Source: an uncultured Muribaculaceae bacterium (lineage in GTDB: Bacteria > Bacteroidota > Bacteroidia > Bacteroidales > Muribaculaceae). Taken from it: 64,000 bases of DNA. The notes under the pieces were generated by a model that was given only the letters and a program-made list of their open reading frames with translations, did not search any database and was not told where the DNA came from. The stretch spans positions 82,685 to 146,684 of the forward strand of contig CANQQE010000005.1 of assembly GCA_947625935.1 (NCBI GenBank), read 5' to 3'. Positions 63,278 through 64,000 of this stretch are shown in pieces (position 1 is the stretch's first letter; each line of letters opens with the position of its first letter). The position numbers were made by a program, and so were the translations under genes.

Positions 63278-63811
63278 GCTTTTGTATAATGTCGAATTGG
63301 TCCTTTTTATAAAATAATAATCATCTTGCGCCCAACGGGCGATATTTGCGTCTATATACTCCATAAATGTCTGTAATTGAATGTCATTTTTTATTATTGT
63401 GTCATAATATCCGTTTTGCCAATTAATAGTGGTGCCGTTCTGTTTTGATTCTCTGGTTGCGGCCCCTTTGATTGACGATACGATATTGCCAAGTCGGGTT
63501 ATACGGCCACCGAACTTCCTTACGCTCATATCTTCCGATGCCTGATTTGTGATATTTATGATTGCGTGAATATGGTTGGGCATTATGACGTAGGCGAGTA
63601 TCTTGGAGTCCCTGTAGTGTGTAGGTGTATCTTCGATGGCGCGTTGGACGCTTTTGCCGGCAAGCGAGAGCTGCATCTCCCCATTGGATGCTATGTCACC
63701 CAAAGACATTTCTTTCTCTTTTGTACATACTGTGACAAAATAGCATCCTCCTGAATAGTCATGCCATGATGCGCGGTGCTGTTTCCTTACGGGTAAGCTG
63801 TCGTTTGCCAT
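63272..63811 (-). CDS. REP-associated tyrosine transposase (RAYT)
   Basis: This 179-residue Y1/HUH transposase of the TnpA_REP type shows the HUH motif IMPNHIHAI (H80, H82) and the catalytic Tyr in NGYYDTIIKN (Y135 or Y136). The N-terminal block GCYFVTVCTKEK and the late block YIDANIARW are also typical. RAYTs bind and cut REP hairpins as single strands and are thought to spread them. Here the gene is bounded on both sides by units of the same palindrome family, a complete REP plus transposase set. The frame is intact. The protein is likely active on the neighbouring repeats; that is not shown. Confidence 0.9.
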   Translation of the reverse strand: MANDSLPVRKQHRASWHDYSGGCYFVTVCTKEKEMSLGDIASNGEMQLSLAGKSVQRAIEDTPTHYRDSKILAYVIMPNHIHAIINITNQASEDMSVRKFGGRITRLGNIVSSIKGAATRESKQNGTTINWQNGYYDTIIKNDIQLQTFMEYIDANIARWAQDDYYFIKRTNSTLYKSK

Positions 63812-63863
63812 ATGTGAATTATATATTTTTTTGACATTGTTCTCTCCTCATTGCCATCCTGAC

Positions 63864-63982
63864 AAGTAGGGTCAGCCCATGGGCTGACCGCCCGTTTCGC
63901 GAGCGTGGGCTGACCGCTGTTTTGCGAGCGTGGGCTGACCGCCGTTTTGCTGCCCTGCGGCTTGCCCATGGGCAAGCCCTAC
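63864..63982. repeat. REP unit on the other side of the transposase
   Basis: A sixth unit, GTAGGG to CCCTAC, with palindromes A and B and two intervening GTGGGCTGACCG blocks. It is followed by the CTCCCATTCATGCCGC linker also found after units 2 and 4. The array may continue beyond the right edge. Confidence 0.85.
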
Positions 63983-64000
63983 CTCCCATTCATGCCGCCG

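Noticed and set aside
63787-63975. 62-codon frame over the last REP unit
   Set aside because: It is a translation of the repeat itself.

Overview
The window looks like a Bacteroidales chromosome, most likely Muribaculaceae or a close relative; this rests on gene content, not on a search. Clues are Bacteroidetes-type promoters (TTTG, 19-21 nt, TAnnTTTG) before many genes, the outer-membrane pair TamB-TamL, Por/T9SS-like C-terminal tails on secreted proteins, a CotH-domain protein with a YNLQGMKV-type tail, and a fused C39-like/VKOR protein.

1-7.8 kb is the right part of an integrative mobilizable element. Transcribed leftward are a tyrosine integrase (5947-7410), a three-gene cargo operon (4544-5765), a gene-poor 1.6 kb stretch with inverted repeats, an excisionase-like HTH protein, an SF3 helicase and a DUF3408 mobilization-type protein cut by the left edge. 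A cluster of TTCATCA/TGATGAA heptamers (1068-1311) could be an origin or control site, and four GTCACCAC octamers before the integrase (7516-7770) could be attachment-region arm sites. The cargo is the best candidate for a new system: a small protein, a SecB-like chaperone and a protein with a PARP-like GKGYYFWD signature. This resembles toxin-antitoxin-chaperone anti-phage systems of the CmdTAC kind, in another gene order and with a hairpin inside the operon.

7.9-16 kb holds an ECF sigma factor, a membrane anti-sigma-like protein and an outer-membrane barrel; a DJ-1/PfpI protein with a TfoX-like gene beside decayed sequence; and a minus-strand trio of alpha/beta hydrolase, GNAT acetyltransferase and a free-standing adenylation domain that lacks its A2 region.

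16-30 kb is metabolic. A GLUG-repeat protein and a secreted protein with two complete GH13 amylase domains form one unit. Formyl-CoA transferase, oxalyl-CoA decarboxylase and an AEC carrier form an oxalate-degradation operon, followed by pyruvate:ferredoxin oxidoreductase behind a terminator-like hairpin.

30-44 kb carries a CotH-domain protein; a thioredoxin, C39-VKOR and 51-residue peptide set; a DUF805 protein; two tandem DUF6056-like membrane proteins; a small Ala/Val-rich lipoprotein; a SulP transporter; a C10 (streptopain-like) protease; and a Fur/PerR-rubrerythrin operon with a tandem operator.

44-56 kb contains tamB, tamL and lptD for outer-membrane biogenesis, an HD-domain protein, and ilvE with a terminator hairpin in its leader. 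56-62.5 kb holds a secreted glycerophosphodiesterase and the ribosomal genes rplU-rpmA and rplM-rpsI-rpsB-tsf. The window ends in a REP array around a REP-associated tyrosine transposase (62656-63982). No tRNA, rRNA or CRISPR array was recognised.
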